The translations under genes and the position numbers were made by a program. A stretch of 37,473 nt of DNA from Bacteroidales bacterium (GTDB lineage: Bacteria > Bacteroidota > Bacteroidia > Bacteroidales > P3). The stretch is taken from NCBI GenBank assembly GCA_024400495.1, contig JAKSMR010000024.1, positions 1 to 37,473 on the forward strand, read 5' to 3'. The notes beneath the pieces were generated by a model. The model saw nothing but the letters and a program-made list of their open reading frames with translations, did no database searches and was not told the DNA's origin. Every line of letters begins with the position of its first letter. Positions within the stretch are counted from its first letter, which is position 1. Below, piece by piece: positions 22,555-30,474 of this stretch.

Positions 22555-22699
22555 CATTAACAATTAACAATAAGAAAAAAGGATATACACCCCCCCCCCC
22601 CACTTATACTACTTAACTAATTAATATTTAAATATATATAGAAAGAATAAGGAAGTGTGTATACCCTCGAAAAAGTAATTGTTAATTGTTAATTGTTAA
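22555..22699. repeat. AT-rich inverted repeat enclosing a 12-C homopolymer
   Basis: TTAACAATTAACAAT (22557-22571) is the exact complement of ATTGTTAATTGTTAA at 22678-22692, which is repeated in an overlapping register to 22699. Inside, GGATATACAC and GTGTGTATACC form a second inverted pair, and a run of 12 C (22590-22601) follows the first of these. The tract is not inside a gene, so any length variation would act on a transcript or promoter instead of a reading frame. Confidence 0.65.
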
Positions 22700-22995
22700 A
22701 CCCGATCAGATTGTTATTTGCTAAAAGGCACATTCACAATGAAATATGACATCGCAAAATCCCGATCTCACATCTTGCCTGTCCTCGGAAAGGGTACAAA
22801 ATGCCTCAAAATGCCATCACTCAGGACTCAAAAGACATAAATCACCCCCTCGTATATATGCTTTTCCCCATTTTAGTGCGCTTCTCCAGCCGGTCGGTCC
22901 GCGTGGCAAGGAAGGCTGGAGCACAGGCCTTCGTAGAGGAATAGCCTATGTGTCGTCAGGGCAAGATGCTTCCTACCTCTATGTCTCGAAGGAGT

Positions 22996-23061
22996 AGCAT
23001 ATGGAATTGTAGGCGCTAGATAGGCATAATATAGAGGCAGGATAGGCGCTAATGGGACGCT
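22996..23061. repeat. 11-bp periodic array B
   Basis: Six consecutive 11-bp units: AGCATATGGAA, TTGTAGGCGCT, AGATAGGCATA, ATATAGAGGCA, GGATAGGCGCT, AATGGGACGCT. They are more diverged than in array A but keep the 11-bp register and the TAGGC / GACGCT theme seen in array C. The array lies between the convergent DUF4139 and queG genes. The remaining intergenic sequence from 22700 to 22990 shows no feature that I can support. Confidence 0.55.
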
Positions 23062-23103
23062 ACGCCTTGGCTGAGGAAATTATCATTTTCGGTTTTCGGG
23101 TAG

Positions 23104-24006
23104 TCAGTTGTTAAACTGGATGTTTCGTAGCCATTGAACGCGTTTGATGCGGTTCATGGCCGAATGTTTGGTGAGTTTCTTGAAGGTTGCCTCGTCAGAG
23201 TCGATGAGTTTGCTGAGGCTATCTATCTGCTCGTCGCTGATGTCGCGCATGGGTGGCGTCTGCCGGTTAAAAGGACAGGCGTTCTGGCAGATATCGCATC
23301 CAAAGACATAGCCTCGTGTGTGGAGTTGGCTGGGAAGGCTGTCGGCACGGTTCTCGATGGTGTTGTAGGAAGTGCAGCTGCGGGCGTCGAGCATTGGCAC
23401 GCCATCGTGGGTCCGAAGCGCTCCGTTAGGACAGGCTTGTTGGCAGAGTGTGCAGTCGTCGCATCTGCTCTCTAGAGGAACGTCGTAGTGGTCGGCCTCG
23501 GCTGTGGTTACTAGCTCGGCGAGGTTGACAAAACTTCCGTATCGGGGATGGATGAGGAGCGTGTTATTTCCTATCCAGCCTAGTCCGGCCTGACGTGCCC
23601 ACCATTTGTCGCTGATAGGGACAGTGTCTACACAGGGCTTGGCCTCGAAATCGGGGTAGGATTCCCTGATGGCTGCGATGAGCTGAAAGAGGAGGGACTT
23701 GATGCGCTCGTGGTAGTCCTTTCCATAGGCGTAGGTGGCTATCTTGGTCGCGCAGGACAGGGTCTGCGTGGGTTTGTAGGAGAGAACGAGGGAGATGACC
23801 GAGCGGGCGTCTGGGAGAAGTTCCTGCGGGTTGCTTCGCTTCTCTCGGTGCTCTTCCATGAATGCCATGGTTCCGTGGTGGCCGCTGTCAAGCCAATGGT
23901 CGAGATGTTCTCTAAAGCCTTCTAATGCTTTGGCACGAGCGATACCGCAGTCGTGGAAACCGACGCGTAGTGCACAGGCTTTTATATACTTGGCAGAAAG
24001 GATCAT
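23104..24006 (-). CDS. queG: Epoxyqueuosine reductase
   Basis: A 300-residue protein when started at the ATG at 24006 (a TTG lies six codons upstream). QueG is the cobalamin- and 4Fe-4S-dependent enzyme that reduces epoxyqueuosine to queuosine in tRNA. Visible features: RARSVISLVLSYKP-like N-terminal segment (DARSVISLVLSYKP), GLGWIGNNTLLIHPRYGSFV, the first cluster at C182/185/188/192 (CDDCTLCQQACPNG) and a second, CDICQNACPFNR. The length is slightly short of the ~370 residues of some relatives, which have a longer C-terminal extension. It is the last gene of a four-gene minus-strand series and follows a strong hairpin. Confidence 0.9.
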   Translation of the reverse strand: MILSAKYIKACALRVGFHDCGIARAKALEGFREHLDHWLDSGHHGTMAFMEEHREKRSNPQELLPDARSVISLVLSYKPTQTLSCATKIATYAYGKDYHERIKSLLFQLIAAIRESYPDFEAKPCVDTVPISDKWWARQAGLGWIGNNTLLIHPRYGSFVNLAELVTTAEADHYDVPLESRCDDCTLCQQACPNGALRTHDGVPMLDARSCTSYNTIENRADSLPSQLHTRGYVFGCDICQNACPFNRQTPPMRDISDEQIDSLSKLIDSDEATFKKLTKHSAMNRIKRVQWLRNIQFNN

Positions 24007-24025
24007 CCGGCAGGTCGTATACAAA

Positions 24026-24051
24026 GAATGGACACTAAGAAGTGTCCATTC
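24026..24051 (-). terminator. Perfect 11-bp hairpin between the rlmL-like gene and queG
   Basis: GAATGGACACT and AGTGTCCATTC are exact complements around a 4-nt loop. Reading along the minus strand, the hairpin follows the methyltransferase stop and is followed by TTTGTATAC, a weak T-tract. It may attenuate transcription into queG or stabilise the upstream message. Confidence 0.55.
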
Positions 24052-24065
24052 TGATGTTATTGTTG

Positions 24066-25301
24066 TTATTCTTCTTCGTCGGAGGTGTTCTGCTTGCTTG
24101 CTTTCTTGCTTCCTTCGTAGAGCTTGAACTGAAGGAAACGGCAGTCAAGGGAGCCGTTGATGAGAGGAATCTTCTTGCTGGGCTTGAGACCGATATGTTT
24201 CATTGCCTCAAAGTCGCTGGTGATGAGCCATACTTCGCATCCTTCGCCATAGAGGTTTTTGAAGGTGTCGCCGAGCTTGGTGTACATGTCGTTGAGGTCC
24301 TCGACCTTGATACGCTCGCCATAAGGAGGGTTGGTGACGATCATAGTGCGGCCTTCGGGAGCTTCCTGGAACTCGAAGGAACCGTTGTAGAGCATCACGT
24401 CTTTGTGGAGCTTGGTGTACTGGAGGTTTTTCTCGCATTGGGCGAGGACGTTCATGTCGAGGTCGTTACCCCAGATCTCGTAGTCAAAATCTGTAGAGCC
24501 GATCTTGCGGTCTTCTTCTTCTTTGACACGTTTCCATTCGCCGAGGTTGAACTCTTTCCAACGACGGAAGGCGAAACGGTCGCCACGGTAGTATTGTGCG
24601 GGGATATTGTTGGCCAGCATGGCAGCTTCGATGAGAAGGGTGCCGGAGCCGCACATGGGGTCCATGAAGTTGCAGTCGCACTTCCAGCCGGAGAGTTTGA
24701 GCATGCCGGCGGCGAGGACCTCGTTGATGGGGGCGATGCCGACAGACTGGCGGTAGCCACGCTTGTGGAGCGACTCGCCGGAGGAGTTCATGAGGAGGGT
24801 GACTTTGTTGTCGCGGATATGGAGGTTGAACTTGTAGTCGGCGTTCTCGGTGTCGATGGAGGGGCGACGGCCAAAGTTCTTGCGGAAACGGTCTACAATG
24901 GCGTCCTTGCAGCGCAACGCAGCATAGTAGGAGTGGGTGAAGATTTCGCCGCTGGTGGCGGAGTCAATCATAAAGGTGCAGTCGCAGTCCATGATCTTCT
25001 CCCACTTGATCTGATTGATCTGAGAGTAGAGTTCGTCGGGATTGTTAGCCTCAAACTCGGCAAAGGGCTTGAGGATGGCGAGAGCGGTGCGGCAGGTGTA
25101 GTTGGCGCGATAGAGTAGACGCATGTCACCACGGAAAGCGACAGCACGGCTGAGAAGCTCGATGTCGGTGGCGCCCATAGCACGCAGCTCGTCGGCAAGG
25201 ACCTCTTCAAGACCGAACATTGTCTTTGCAATCATTTTGAATGTCTCGCGATTGGAGGGCTCCACGGGAACCACACGACCGTTTTTCTTTTGAATTATCA
25301 T
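24066..25301 (-). CDS. THUMP-domain rRNA guanine-N2 methyltransferase, RlmL-like
   Basis: A 411-residue protein. Residues ~20-170 form an N-terminal ferredoxin-like plus THUMP RNA-binding region (MIAKTMFGLEEVLADELRAM; YKFNLHIRDNKVTLLMNSS). The methyltransferase domain starts with LHKRGYR and has the SAM-binding motif DPMCGSGTLLIEAAM and the catalytic motif NPPY at residues 324-327. Members of this group methylate guanine N2 in 23S rRNA. It corresponds to the N-terminal methyltransferase half of the larger E. coli RlmKL fusion. The gap to the preceding YihY-family gene is 12 nt, so the two are likely co-transcribed. Confidence 0.88.
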   Translation of the reverse strand: MIIQKKNGRVVPVEPSNRETFKMIAKTMFGLEEVLADELRAMGATDIELLSRAVAFRGDMRLLYRANYTCRTALAILKPFAEFEANNPDELYSQINQIKWEKIMDCDCTFMIDSATSGEIFTHSYYAALRCKDAIVDRFRKNFGRRPSIDTENADYKFNLHIRDNKVTLLMNSSGESLHKRGYRQSVGIAPINEVLAAGMLKLSGWKCDCNFMDPMCGSGTLLIEAAMLANNIPAQYYRGDRFAFRRWKEFNLGEWKRVKEEEDRKIGSTDFDYEIWGNDLDMNVLAQCEKNLQYTKLHKDVMLYNGSFEFQEAPEGRTMIVTNPPYGERIKVEDLNDMYTKLGDTFKNLYGEGCEVWLITSDFEAMKHIGLKPSKKIPLINGSLDCRFLQFKLYEGSKKASKQNTSDEEE

Positions 25302-25313
25302 GGGTGTCTGTAA

Positions 25314-26348
25314 TTATTTATCAAGGTTGGAATGATGTGCTACATCGGGCTCGGCATTCTTGAGGATGCTGATATTCTGCTCAATGATGCGGTCTGTCTT
25401 TGCCTGCATTGCGGCTCGGCCCTGGCAGATGGAGATATTGATCTCGTAGCCTATGAGGAGGACAAGGCAGTTGAGGAAAATCCACAGCATGATAAGCAGC
25501 AAAGTGCCTATGGAGCCATAGAGGAGGTTGTAGCGTGAGAAGTTGTTGAGATATATCTGGAATCCCCAGGTGAGGCCAAATAGGAGCAGGGTAGTGAGTA
25601 CAGTACCTATGGAGAAAAAGCCTAGGCGTTGTTTCTTGGCGGGAGCCCAGTAGTAGATGAGTCCGATGACAAGAAGGGAGCTGAATGCGAGGATGACCCA
25701 ACGCACGAGGTTGACAAGGAAGGTGTCGAAGGTGGTGGCGTCGAGGATGCCGTGGCTGAAGAGCCAAGATACGATATATTTGTAGCCAACCTGTCCGAGC
25801 ACGATGAGGATGATGAGGATGTAGAGCAGGAATACAAGCATCAGGCAAGTGGCGTAACGTACGAAAAAGTTTCGGTTCTCTTTTATGCCATTGTTGGCGT
25901 AGTTGAACGACATAAGCATTCCATGCATACCGCCGGCAGCGAGGATGATGGAGACGATGAATCCAATGCTGAGCAGGTTGCTGTGACGATGGCTCATGAC
26001 GTCAACAATGGTAGGCTCTACGGTGTGGTAGATTGAACAGGGAACCAGCTCGTGGAGCTGACGAAGAATTTCATCTTGTATGCCTTGCACGGGAAGGTAG
26101 GCCACCAAGGTGAAAAGGAAGATAAGCAGAGGGGGAATGGCCGTGAGAAAGGAGTAGGCGAGGCCTTTGGCTCGCTGCCACAAGGCTCCGTTGGCAATGC
26201 CGGCGAAGAAGAAACGCAACACATCCCACATGGGTACACCTTTACATCCGGGGAGAGAGGCATGCTTGAGAAAATAGATAGTGCTTCTTACCGGACGAAG
26301 GAAGAGGTAGTGGGTGATGAGACGGGGGATATTGTTGCTGCTTTTCAT
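25314..26348 (-). CDS. YihY/BrkB-family inner membrane protein
   Basis: A 344-residue protein with about six membrane segments. Motifs typical of the YihY (formerly BrkB/RNase BN) family include ANGALWQRAKGLAYSFLTA near residue 55 and NLLYGSIGTLLLIMLWIF and CLVLLIGYEIN near the C-terminus. The function of the family is not settled; the old RNase BN assignment was incorrect. It lies between nadC and the rlmL-like gene in the same direction, with small gaps. Confidence 0.85.
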   Translation of the reverse strand: MKSSNNIPRLITHYLFLRPVRSTIYFLKHASLPGCKGVPMWDVLRFFFAGIANGALWQRAKGLAYSFLTAIPPLLIFLFTLVAYLPVQGIQDEILRQLHELVPCSIYHTVEPTIVDVMSHRHSNLLSIGFIVSIILAAGGMHGMLMSFNYANNGIKENRNFFVRYATCLMLVFLLYILIILIVLGQVGYKYIVSWLFSHGILDATTFDTFLVNLVRWVILAFSSLLVIGLIYYWAPAKKQRLGFFSIGTVLTTLLLFGLTWGFQIYLNNFSRYNLLYGSIGTLLLIMLWIFLNCLVLLIGYEINISICQGRAAMQAKTDRIIEQNISILKNAEPDVAHHSNLDK

Positions 26349-26392
26349 CCTGTTCCTGCAATGCTCGTGATTGGGCTCTTTGGCTTGTTGCT

Positions 26393-27247
26393 CTATTGGA
26401 AGTTGGAGACGAGGCTGAGATCAAGACTCTTGATGTGGTGGGTGAGAGCACCGACGGAGATAAAGTCGACACCGCTCTCGGCATAGGCGCGGAGTGTCTC
26501 ATCGGTGATGCCGCCAGAAGCCTCGGTTTCGTATTGTCCTCCGATACGTTTTACGGCAAGTTTGAGGGTCTCGGTGTCGAAGTTGTCGAGCATGATACGG
26601 TCAACGCCGCCATGCTGCATCACACGCTCCAGTTCGTCCATATTGCGTACCTCGATCTCGATGCGGAGGTCTTTGTGGTTCTCCATAAGATATTGGCGGG
26701 TTCGGTCGATGGCTTTCTCGATGCCGCCAGCAAAATCTATGTGGTTGTCTTTGAGCATGACCATGTCGTAGAGTCCGATTCTGTGGTTGGTGCCACCGCC
26801 GCATTTGACGGCATATTTCTCCAGAAGACGCATATTGGGAGTGGTCTTGCGTGTGTCGAGCAGACGGGTATGCAGTCCGTCGAGCATCTTGACCATGATG
26901 TTGGTCTGTGTGGCGATGCCGCTAAGGCGCTGCATGAAGTTGAGTGCGGTGCGCTCGGCAGTGAGGATGGATCCTGCTGCTCCTTCGACGAGCATGACGA
27001 TATCCCCAACAGCAAGCTGGTCGCCGTCGTGCTTCATTACAGAAACTTTCAATTCGGGATTGACAAGATGAAAAACTCGTTCTCCTACTTCGACGCCGCA
27101 AAGCACTCCGGGTTTCTTTGCTACCATTTTGGCTTTGCCCATTGCATCGGAGGGGATGCATGCCAAGGTGCTGTGATCGCCGTCGCCCACATCCTCACGT
27201 AAGGCCATACGGATAAGTTCGTCTAAGTTGGGTATCTGTGTCATCAT
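26393..27247 (-). CDS. nadC: Nicotinate-nucleotide pyrophosphorylase (quinolinate phosphoribosyltransferase)
   Basis: A 284-residue enzyme that converts quinolinate and PRPP to nicotinate mononucleotide in de novo NAD synthesis. Recognisable motifs: EDVGDGDHST near the N-terminus, ERTALNFMQRLSGIAT, LDTRKTTPNMR, KCGGGTNHRIGLYDMVMLKD, and EASGGIT near the C-terminus. The start at 27247 (or the adjacent ATG at 27244) gives the normal length; an upstream extension would pass through the T-rich leader. nadA and nadB are not in the window. It leads the minus-strand series that continues to queG. Confidence 0.93.
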   Translation of the reverse strand: MMTQIPNLDELIRMALREDVGDGDHSTLACIPSDAMGKAKMVAKKPGVLCGVEVGERVFHLVNPELKVSVMKHDGDQLAVGDIVMLVEGAAGSILTAERTALNFMQRLSGIATQTNIMVKMLDGLHTRLLDTRKTTPNMRLLEKYAVKCGGGTNHRIGLYDMVMLKDNHIDFAGGIEKAIDRTRQYLMENHKDLRIEIEVRNMDELERVMQHGGVDRIMLDNFDTETLKLAVKRIGGQYETEASGGITDETLRAYAESGVDFISVGALTHHIKSLDLSLVSNFQ

Positions 27248-27296
27248 GTCAAAAAATCTTTTTTTTTGTTTGATCTTTAATGTATAAAAATCGGTG

Positions 27297-27304
27297 CAAA
27301 AATA
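27297..27304 (-). promoter_or_regulatory. Predicted -7 element for nadC
   Basis: On the minus strand TATTTTTG fits TAnnTTTG, about 50 nt before the nadC start. A clear TTTG -33 element is not seen. It is divergent from the cinA element at 27335-27342. Confidence 0.5.
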
Positions 27305-27334
27305 CGAAAAAAATACCAATTACGCACAATTTAT

Positions 27335-27342
27335 TATCTTTG
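27335..27342 (+). promoter_or_regulatory. Predicted -7 element for cinA
   Basis: TATCTTTG followed by CA matches the Bacteroidota -7 consensus and lies 45 nt before the cinA ATG. The -33 position lacks an obvious TTTG. Confidence 0.55.
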
Positions 27343-27387
27343 CACTCGATAAACAAGAACTAGAATATCTATAAAGTTGCTCATAAT

Positions 27388-28632
27388 ATGTATGTTAGTA
27401 TCATTAATATAGGCGACGAATTATTGATAGGACAGGTGGTAAATACCAATGCCAGCAATATGTCGCGCATGTTAATTGCAGCAGGAATGGATGTAAGGGA
27501 GGTGGTTACTATCGCCGACGATGCCGCTGCTATCCGTTCTAACCTCGAACGCAGTCTCTCCCATAGTGATGTCGTCCTCATAACCGGCGGACTGGGCCCC
27601 ACTAAGGACGATATCACGAAGACTACCCTCTGCGATTTCTTCCACAGTCATCTGGTGGAAAATGCAGAGGCATTGGCCAATATCCAGCGTATCTTCGATG
27701 AGAAAGGTTTCCCGCTCACGGATGTCAACCGGCAGCAAAGCTGGGTTCCTGAGTGTTGCACGATGGTGAACAATGTGTTGGGAACCGCACCTGGCATGTG
27801 GTTTGAACACGAAGGGAAGGTCGTTGTCTCCCTCCCGGGGGTCCCGTTTGAGATGATCAACCTCATGGAGACTGAGATTGTTCCCCGCCTGCAGGCTTAT
27901 TTCAAGACAGACTATATCCTTAATAAAAACATACTCGTTCAGGGCATTGGAGAGTCTTTCCTTAGCGATCGCATCGAGCACTGGGAGCTGGCTCTGCCAA
28001 AGACTATTCGTTTGGCTTATCTCCCTCAGGCAGGAATGGTAAAACTGCGTCTCACTGCCCGTGGGACCGACAAGAATCTGCTCCAGAATCAGATTGACGA
28101 AGCGGTGAAGGGTCTTTATCCTCTGGCTGGAGAGTTCATCGTTGGAGAGGATCTGGAGAGTCTACCCGAGCTGGTGGCTTATCGCATGAAGAAGGCTCAC
28201 AAGACACTGGCTACGGCAGAGAGCTGTACGGGTGGAACCATAGCATCCAAACTCACTGCGTTGGCCGGAGCAAGCGATTACTTCAAAGGGGGCGTGGTCT
28301 CTTATACCAACGAAGTGAAGAATGGCGTCCTGGGCGTGAAGTCCGCTACCCTGGAGCATCATACAGCAGTGAGCGAAGAAACCGTTCGTGAGATGGCCGA
28401 AGGCGCTCGCCGTGTGCTTGGTGCCGACTATGCGATTGCTACAACAGGTATTGCTGGCCCTAGTGGCGCTACTCCCACTCAGCCGGTAGGTACCGTTTGG
28501 ATCGCTGTTGCGTCGGAGAAGGAAACCATAGCTATATGCAAGTGCTTTGGCTCCGATCGTCTGCGAACCATCGAGCGTGCCGCCAACGAGTCTTATTCTC
28601 TGTTGATAAAACAACTGACAAAGGAGGTGTAA
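27388..28632 (+). CDS. cinA: CinA-like protein, nicotinamide-nucleotide amidase
   Basis: A 414-residue two-domain protein of normal length. The N-terminal MoaB/MogA-like domain (IINIGDELLIGQVVNTNA; VVLITGGLGPTKDDIT; GVPFEM) is followed by the CinA C-terminal (PncC) domain with TAESCTGGTIASKLT, GGVVSYTNEVKNGVLGV and ATTGIAGPSGA. The PncC domain hydrolyses nicotinamide mononucleotide to nicotinate mononucleotide. It is divergently placed next to nadC, which makes the same product, so the pair is a plausible NAD-metabolism neighbourhood. Confidence 0.92.
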   Translation: MYVSIINIGDELLIGQVVNTNASNMSRMLIAAGMDVREVVTIADDAAAIRSNLERSLSHSDVVLITGGLGPTKDDITKTTLCDFFHSHLVENAEALANIQRIFDEKGFPLTDVNRQQSWVPECCTMVNNVLGTAPGMWFEHEGKVVVSLPGVPFEMINLMETEIVPRLQAYFKTDYILNKNILVQGIGESFLSDRIEHWELALPKTIRLAYLPQAGMVKLRLTARGTDKNLLQNQIDEAVKGLYPLAGEFIVGEDLESLPELVAYRMKKAHKTLATAESCTGGTIASKLTALAGASDYFKGGVVSYTNEVKNGVLGVKSATLEHHTAVSEETVREMAEGARRVLGADYAIATTGIAGPSGATPTQPVGTVWIAVASEKETIAICKCFGSDRLRTIERAANESYSLLIKQLTKEV

Positions 28633-28677
28633 GGCTTTCTCTTCAATAAAAGAATTCAAATCTTAAGTATAGAAAAA

Positions 28678-29058
28678 ATGTCTCGCGGAATACTTACCAT
28701 TATCATGCTCATCTGCAGCAACGTCTTTATGACTTTTGCCTGGTACGGAAACCTGAAACTGCAGCAGCTCAAACCCTCTGTGGCAGATTGGCCACTGTTT
28801 GGCATCATCCTCTTGTCGTGGGGAATGGCTCTGCTGGAGTACTGTTTTATGATTCCTGCCAACCGTGTAGGATCCACCATTACAGGAGGTCCCTTCTCGC
28901 TTATGCAGCTTAAGATCATTCAAGAGTGCATCTCGTTGATAATCTTTACTGTGATTGTGGCTACAATCTTCAAAGGTGAGCCTATCCACTGGAACCACAT
29001 CGTGGCTTTCGGTCTTATTATCCTAGCCGTATTCTTTGCGTTTCTCAAGACGGAGTAG
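28678..29058 (+). CDS. DMT-family small membrane protein (DUF486)
   Basis: A 126-residue, four-helix membrane protein. LLSWGMALLEYCFMIPANRV and FSLMQLKIIQECISL are characteristic of DUF486, a small relative of the EmrE/DMT transporters. The substrate is unknown. It begins 45 nt after cinA and is followed by a strong terminator, so the two genes may be co-transcribed. Confidence 0.85.
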   Translation: MSRGILTIIMLICSNVFMTFAWYGNLKLQQLKPSVADWPLFGIILLSWGMALLEYCFMIPANRVGSTITGGPFSLMQLKIIQECISLIIFTVIVATIFKGEPIHWNHIVAFGLIILAVFFAFLKTE

Positions 29059-29090
29059 AAGCCAGATAAACCGAACGTCACGCATAAAAG

Positions 29091-29130
29091 AACAAGAGCC
29101 GTCCACTAGGAACGGTTCTTGTCTTTTTAT
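29091..29130 (+). terminator. Rho-independent terminator after the DUF486 gene
   Basis: ACAAGAGCCGT pairs with ACGGTTCTTGT (one G-T pair) across an 8-nt loop and is followed by CTTTTTATT, 33 nt after the stop codon. Confidence 0.85.
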
Positions 29131-29171
29131 TCTGTCCCAGAAGTTTTTTCTGTTCCTTCTGGAATTATTTG

Positions 29172-29423
29172 AGGTGACCTCTAATAATTAGATTGAGATG
29201 GATTGCTGCTTATTTTTGAGCGATTCTGAGAGGAAGCGCGCAGGTGCATAGCGGTGCTATGTGCCGCCGTTATCTGCGGAGTGAGAGCAGAAGCAGCTTG
29301 CTGATTTTGCCGAACCGCAATAACGTCTTGTGTGCAAAAGCGGTTACGCTTGGAAGCGCCAAAAAGAAGCAGCAGGACGCTCAAGCTAATGTTACTCATT
29401 TTTCTAATTTTTAGAGGTTACCT
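29172..29423 (-). mobile_element. Small ORF-bearing inverted-repeat element, first subfamily, expanded copy
   Basis: A 252-bp copy with ends AGGTGACCTCTAATAATTAG and, inverted, AGGTAACCTCTAAAAATTAG, flanked by TG on both sides (29170-29171 and 29424-29425). Outside a 72-bp expansion in the middle, it is almost identical to the 180-bp copy at 20303. The expansion changes the second hairpin's left arm. It lies between the DUF486 terminator and the end of floA. Confidence 0.8.
29181..29399 (-). CDS. Conserved small ORF carried by the inverted-repeat element (72 codons)
   Basis: The first 20 residues (MSNISLSVLLLLFGASKRNR) and the last 26 (HSTAMHLRASSQNRSK onward) match the 48-residue versions. 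Between them are 24 extra residues from an in-frame 72-nt expansion (within FCTQDVIAVRQNQQ). It starts 24 nt from one end and its TAG ends 9 nt from the other. Translation is unproven, but the preserved frame argues for selection on a peptide. Confidence 0.48.
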   Translation of the reverse strand: MSNISLSVLLLLFGASKRNRFCTQDVIAVRQNQQAASALTPQITAAHSTAMHLRASSQNRSKISSNPSQSNY

Positions 29424-29450
29424 TGAGTATCTGATTGTTTTATAGATACA

Positions 29451-30422
29451 TTATTTCTTCGTCTGCTGGGTGCTGGCGGGCTTGCTGATAGATTCGCGCA
29501 TCTCGGTGTCGGCTTGGATGTTCTTCATCTTGTAATAATCCATGATGCCGAGGTTGCCGTTGCGGAAAGCTTCGGCCATTGCAAGAGGAACTTCTGCTTC
29601 GGCTTCGATAACTTTAGCGCGTGCTTCCTGAGCCTTGGCCTTCATCTCTTGCTCGTTGGCGACGGCCATAGCGCGACGCTCTTCAGCGCGAGCCTGAGCG
29701 ATGTTCTTGTCGGCGTTGGCCTGATCCATCTGGAGCTGTGCGCCGATGTTCTTACCTACGTCGATGTCGGCGATATCGATAGAGAGAATCTCAAAAGCGG
29801 TGCCGCTGTCGAGACCTTTGGTGAGGACGAGCTTGGAGATGGAGTCGGGGTTTTCAAGCACATGCTTGTGGCTGATGGCGGAGCCGATGGAGGTTACGAT
29901 ACCTTCGCCGACGCGGGCGAGGATGGTCTCTTCTCCTGCACCACCGACGAGCTGCTTGATGTTGGTACGTACGGTAACACGGGCTTTGGCGATAAGCTGG
30001 ATACCATCCTTTGCAACGGCGGCTACAGGAGGTGTGTCGATAACTTTGGGGTTGACAGAGGTCTTTACTGCCTCGAGGACATCGCGGCCGGCAAGGTCGA
30101 TAGCGGTGGCGGTCTTGAAGTCGAGGTTCATATTGGCTTTGTCTGCAGAGATGAGCGCGTTGACGACGCTTCCTACGCGGCCGCCAGCGAGATAGTGAGC
30201 TTCAAGCTCGTTCTGGCTCAGCTTTAGGCCGGCCTTGGTGGCTGCAATCATGTTGTTGACGATGAGATGGGGAGGAACTTTACGGAAACGCATGAACACC
30301 AGCTGGATGAGAGAGGTGTGTGTTCCTGAAACGAGTGCCTGGAACCAGATTCCAATGGGGAAGAGCCAGAGGAAAAGTATCAGAACGATGATACAAACTG
30401 CTACGAGAATAAAAATTTCCAT
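29451..30422 (-). CDS. floA: Flotillin-like protein FloA
   Basis: A 323-residue protein of the FloA/YqfA family, which organises membrane microdomains. The N-terminal hydrophobic segment ([20 protein letters not shown]) inserts in the membrane. The body has [19 protein letters not shown] and the SPFH-like core; the C-terminal part is Ala/Glu-rich ([20 protein letters not shown]) and probably coiled. Length is normal. It follows an NfeD-type gene by 52 nt; flotillin and NfeD are a well-known pair. It is the last gene of the porU series. Confidence 0.93.
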   Translation of the reverse strand: MEIFILVAVCIIVLILFLWLFPIGIWFQALVSGTHTSLIQLVFMRFRKVPPHLIVNNMIAATKAGLKLSQNELEAHYLAGGRVGSVVNALISADKANMNLDFKTATAIDLAGRDVLEAVKTSVNPKVIDTPPVAAVAKDGIQLIAKARVTVRTNIKQLVGGAGEETILARVGEGIVTSIGSAISHKHVLENPDSISKLVLTKGLDSGTAFEILSIDIADIDVGKNIGAQLQMDQANADKNIAQARAEERRAMAVANEQEMKAKAQEARAKVIEAEAEVPLAMAEAFRNGNLGIMDYYKMKNIQADTEMRESISKPASTQQTKK

Positions 30423-30474
30423 GATATTGATTTTTTTTAGTTTTCTGTATTGTTGATTAGGCTAATGGGATCGG

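Noticed and set aside
22746-22997. An 83-codon plus-strand frame in the gap before queG
   Set aside because: No signal peptide, domain or good promoter, and it runs into the 11-bp array.
24042-25118. A 358-codon open frame on the plus strand
   Set aside because: Antisense to the rlmL-like methyltransferase; composition is Val/Glu/Gly-rich with no domain.
9494-29423. Insertion sequences with transposase
   Set aside because: The elements with inverted ends are 180-265 bp and have no room for a transposase; no transposase-like frame occurs elsewhere in the window.
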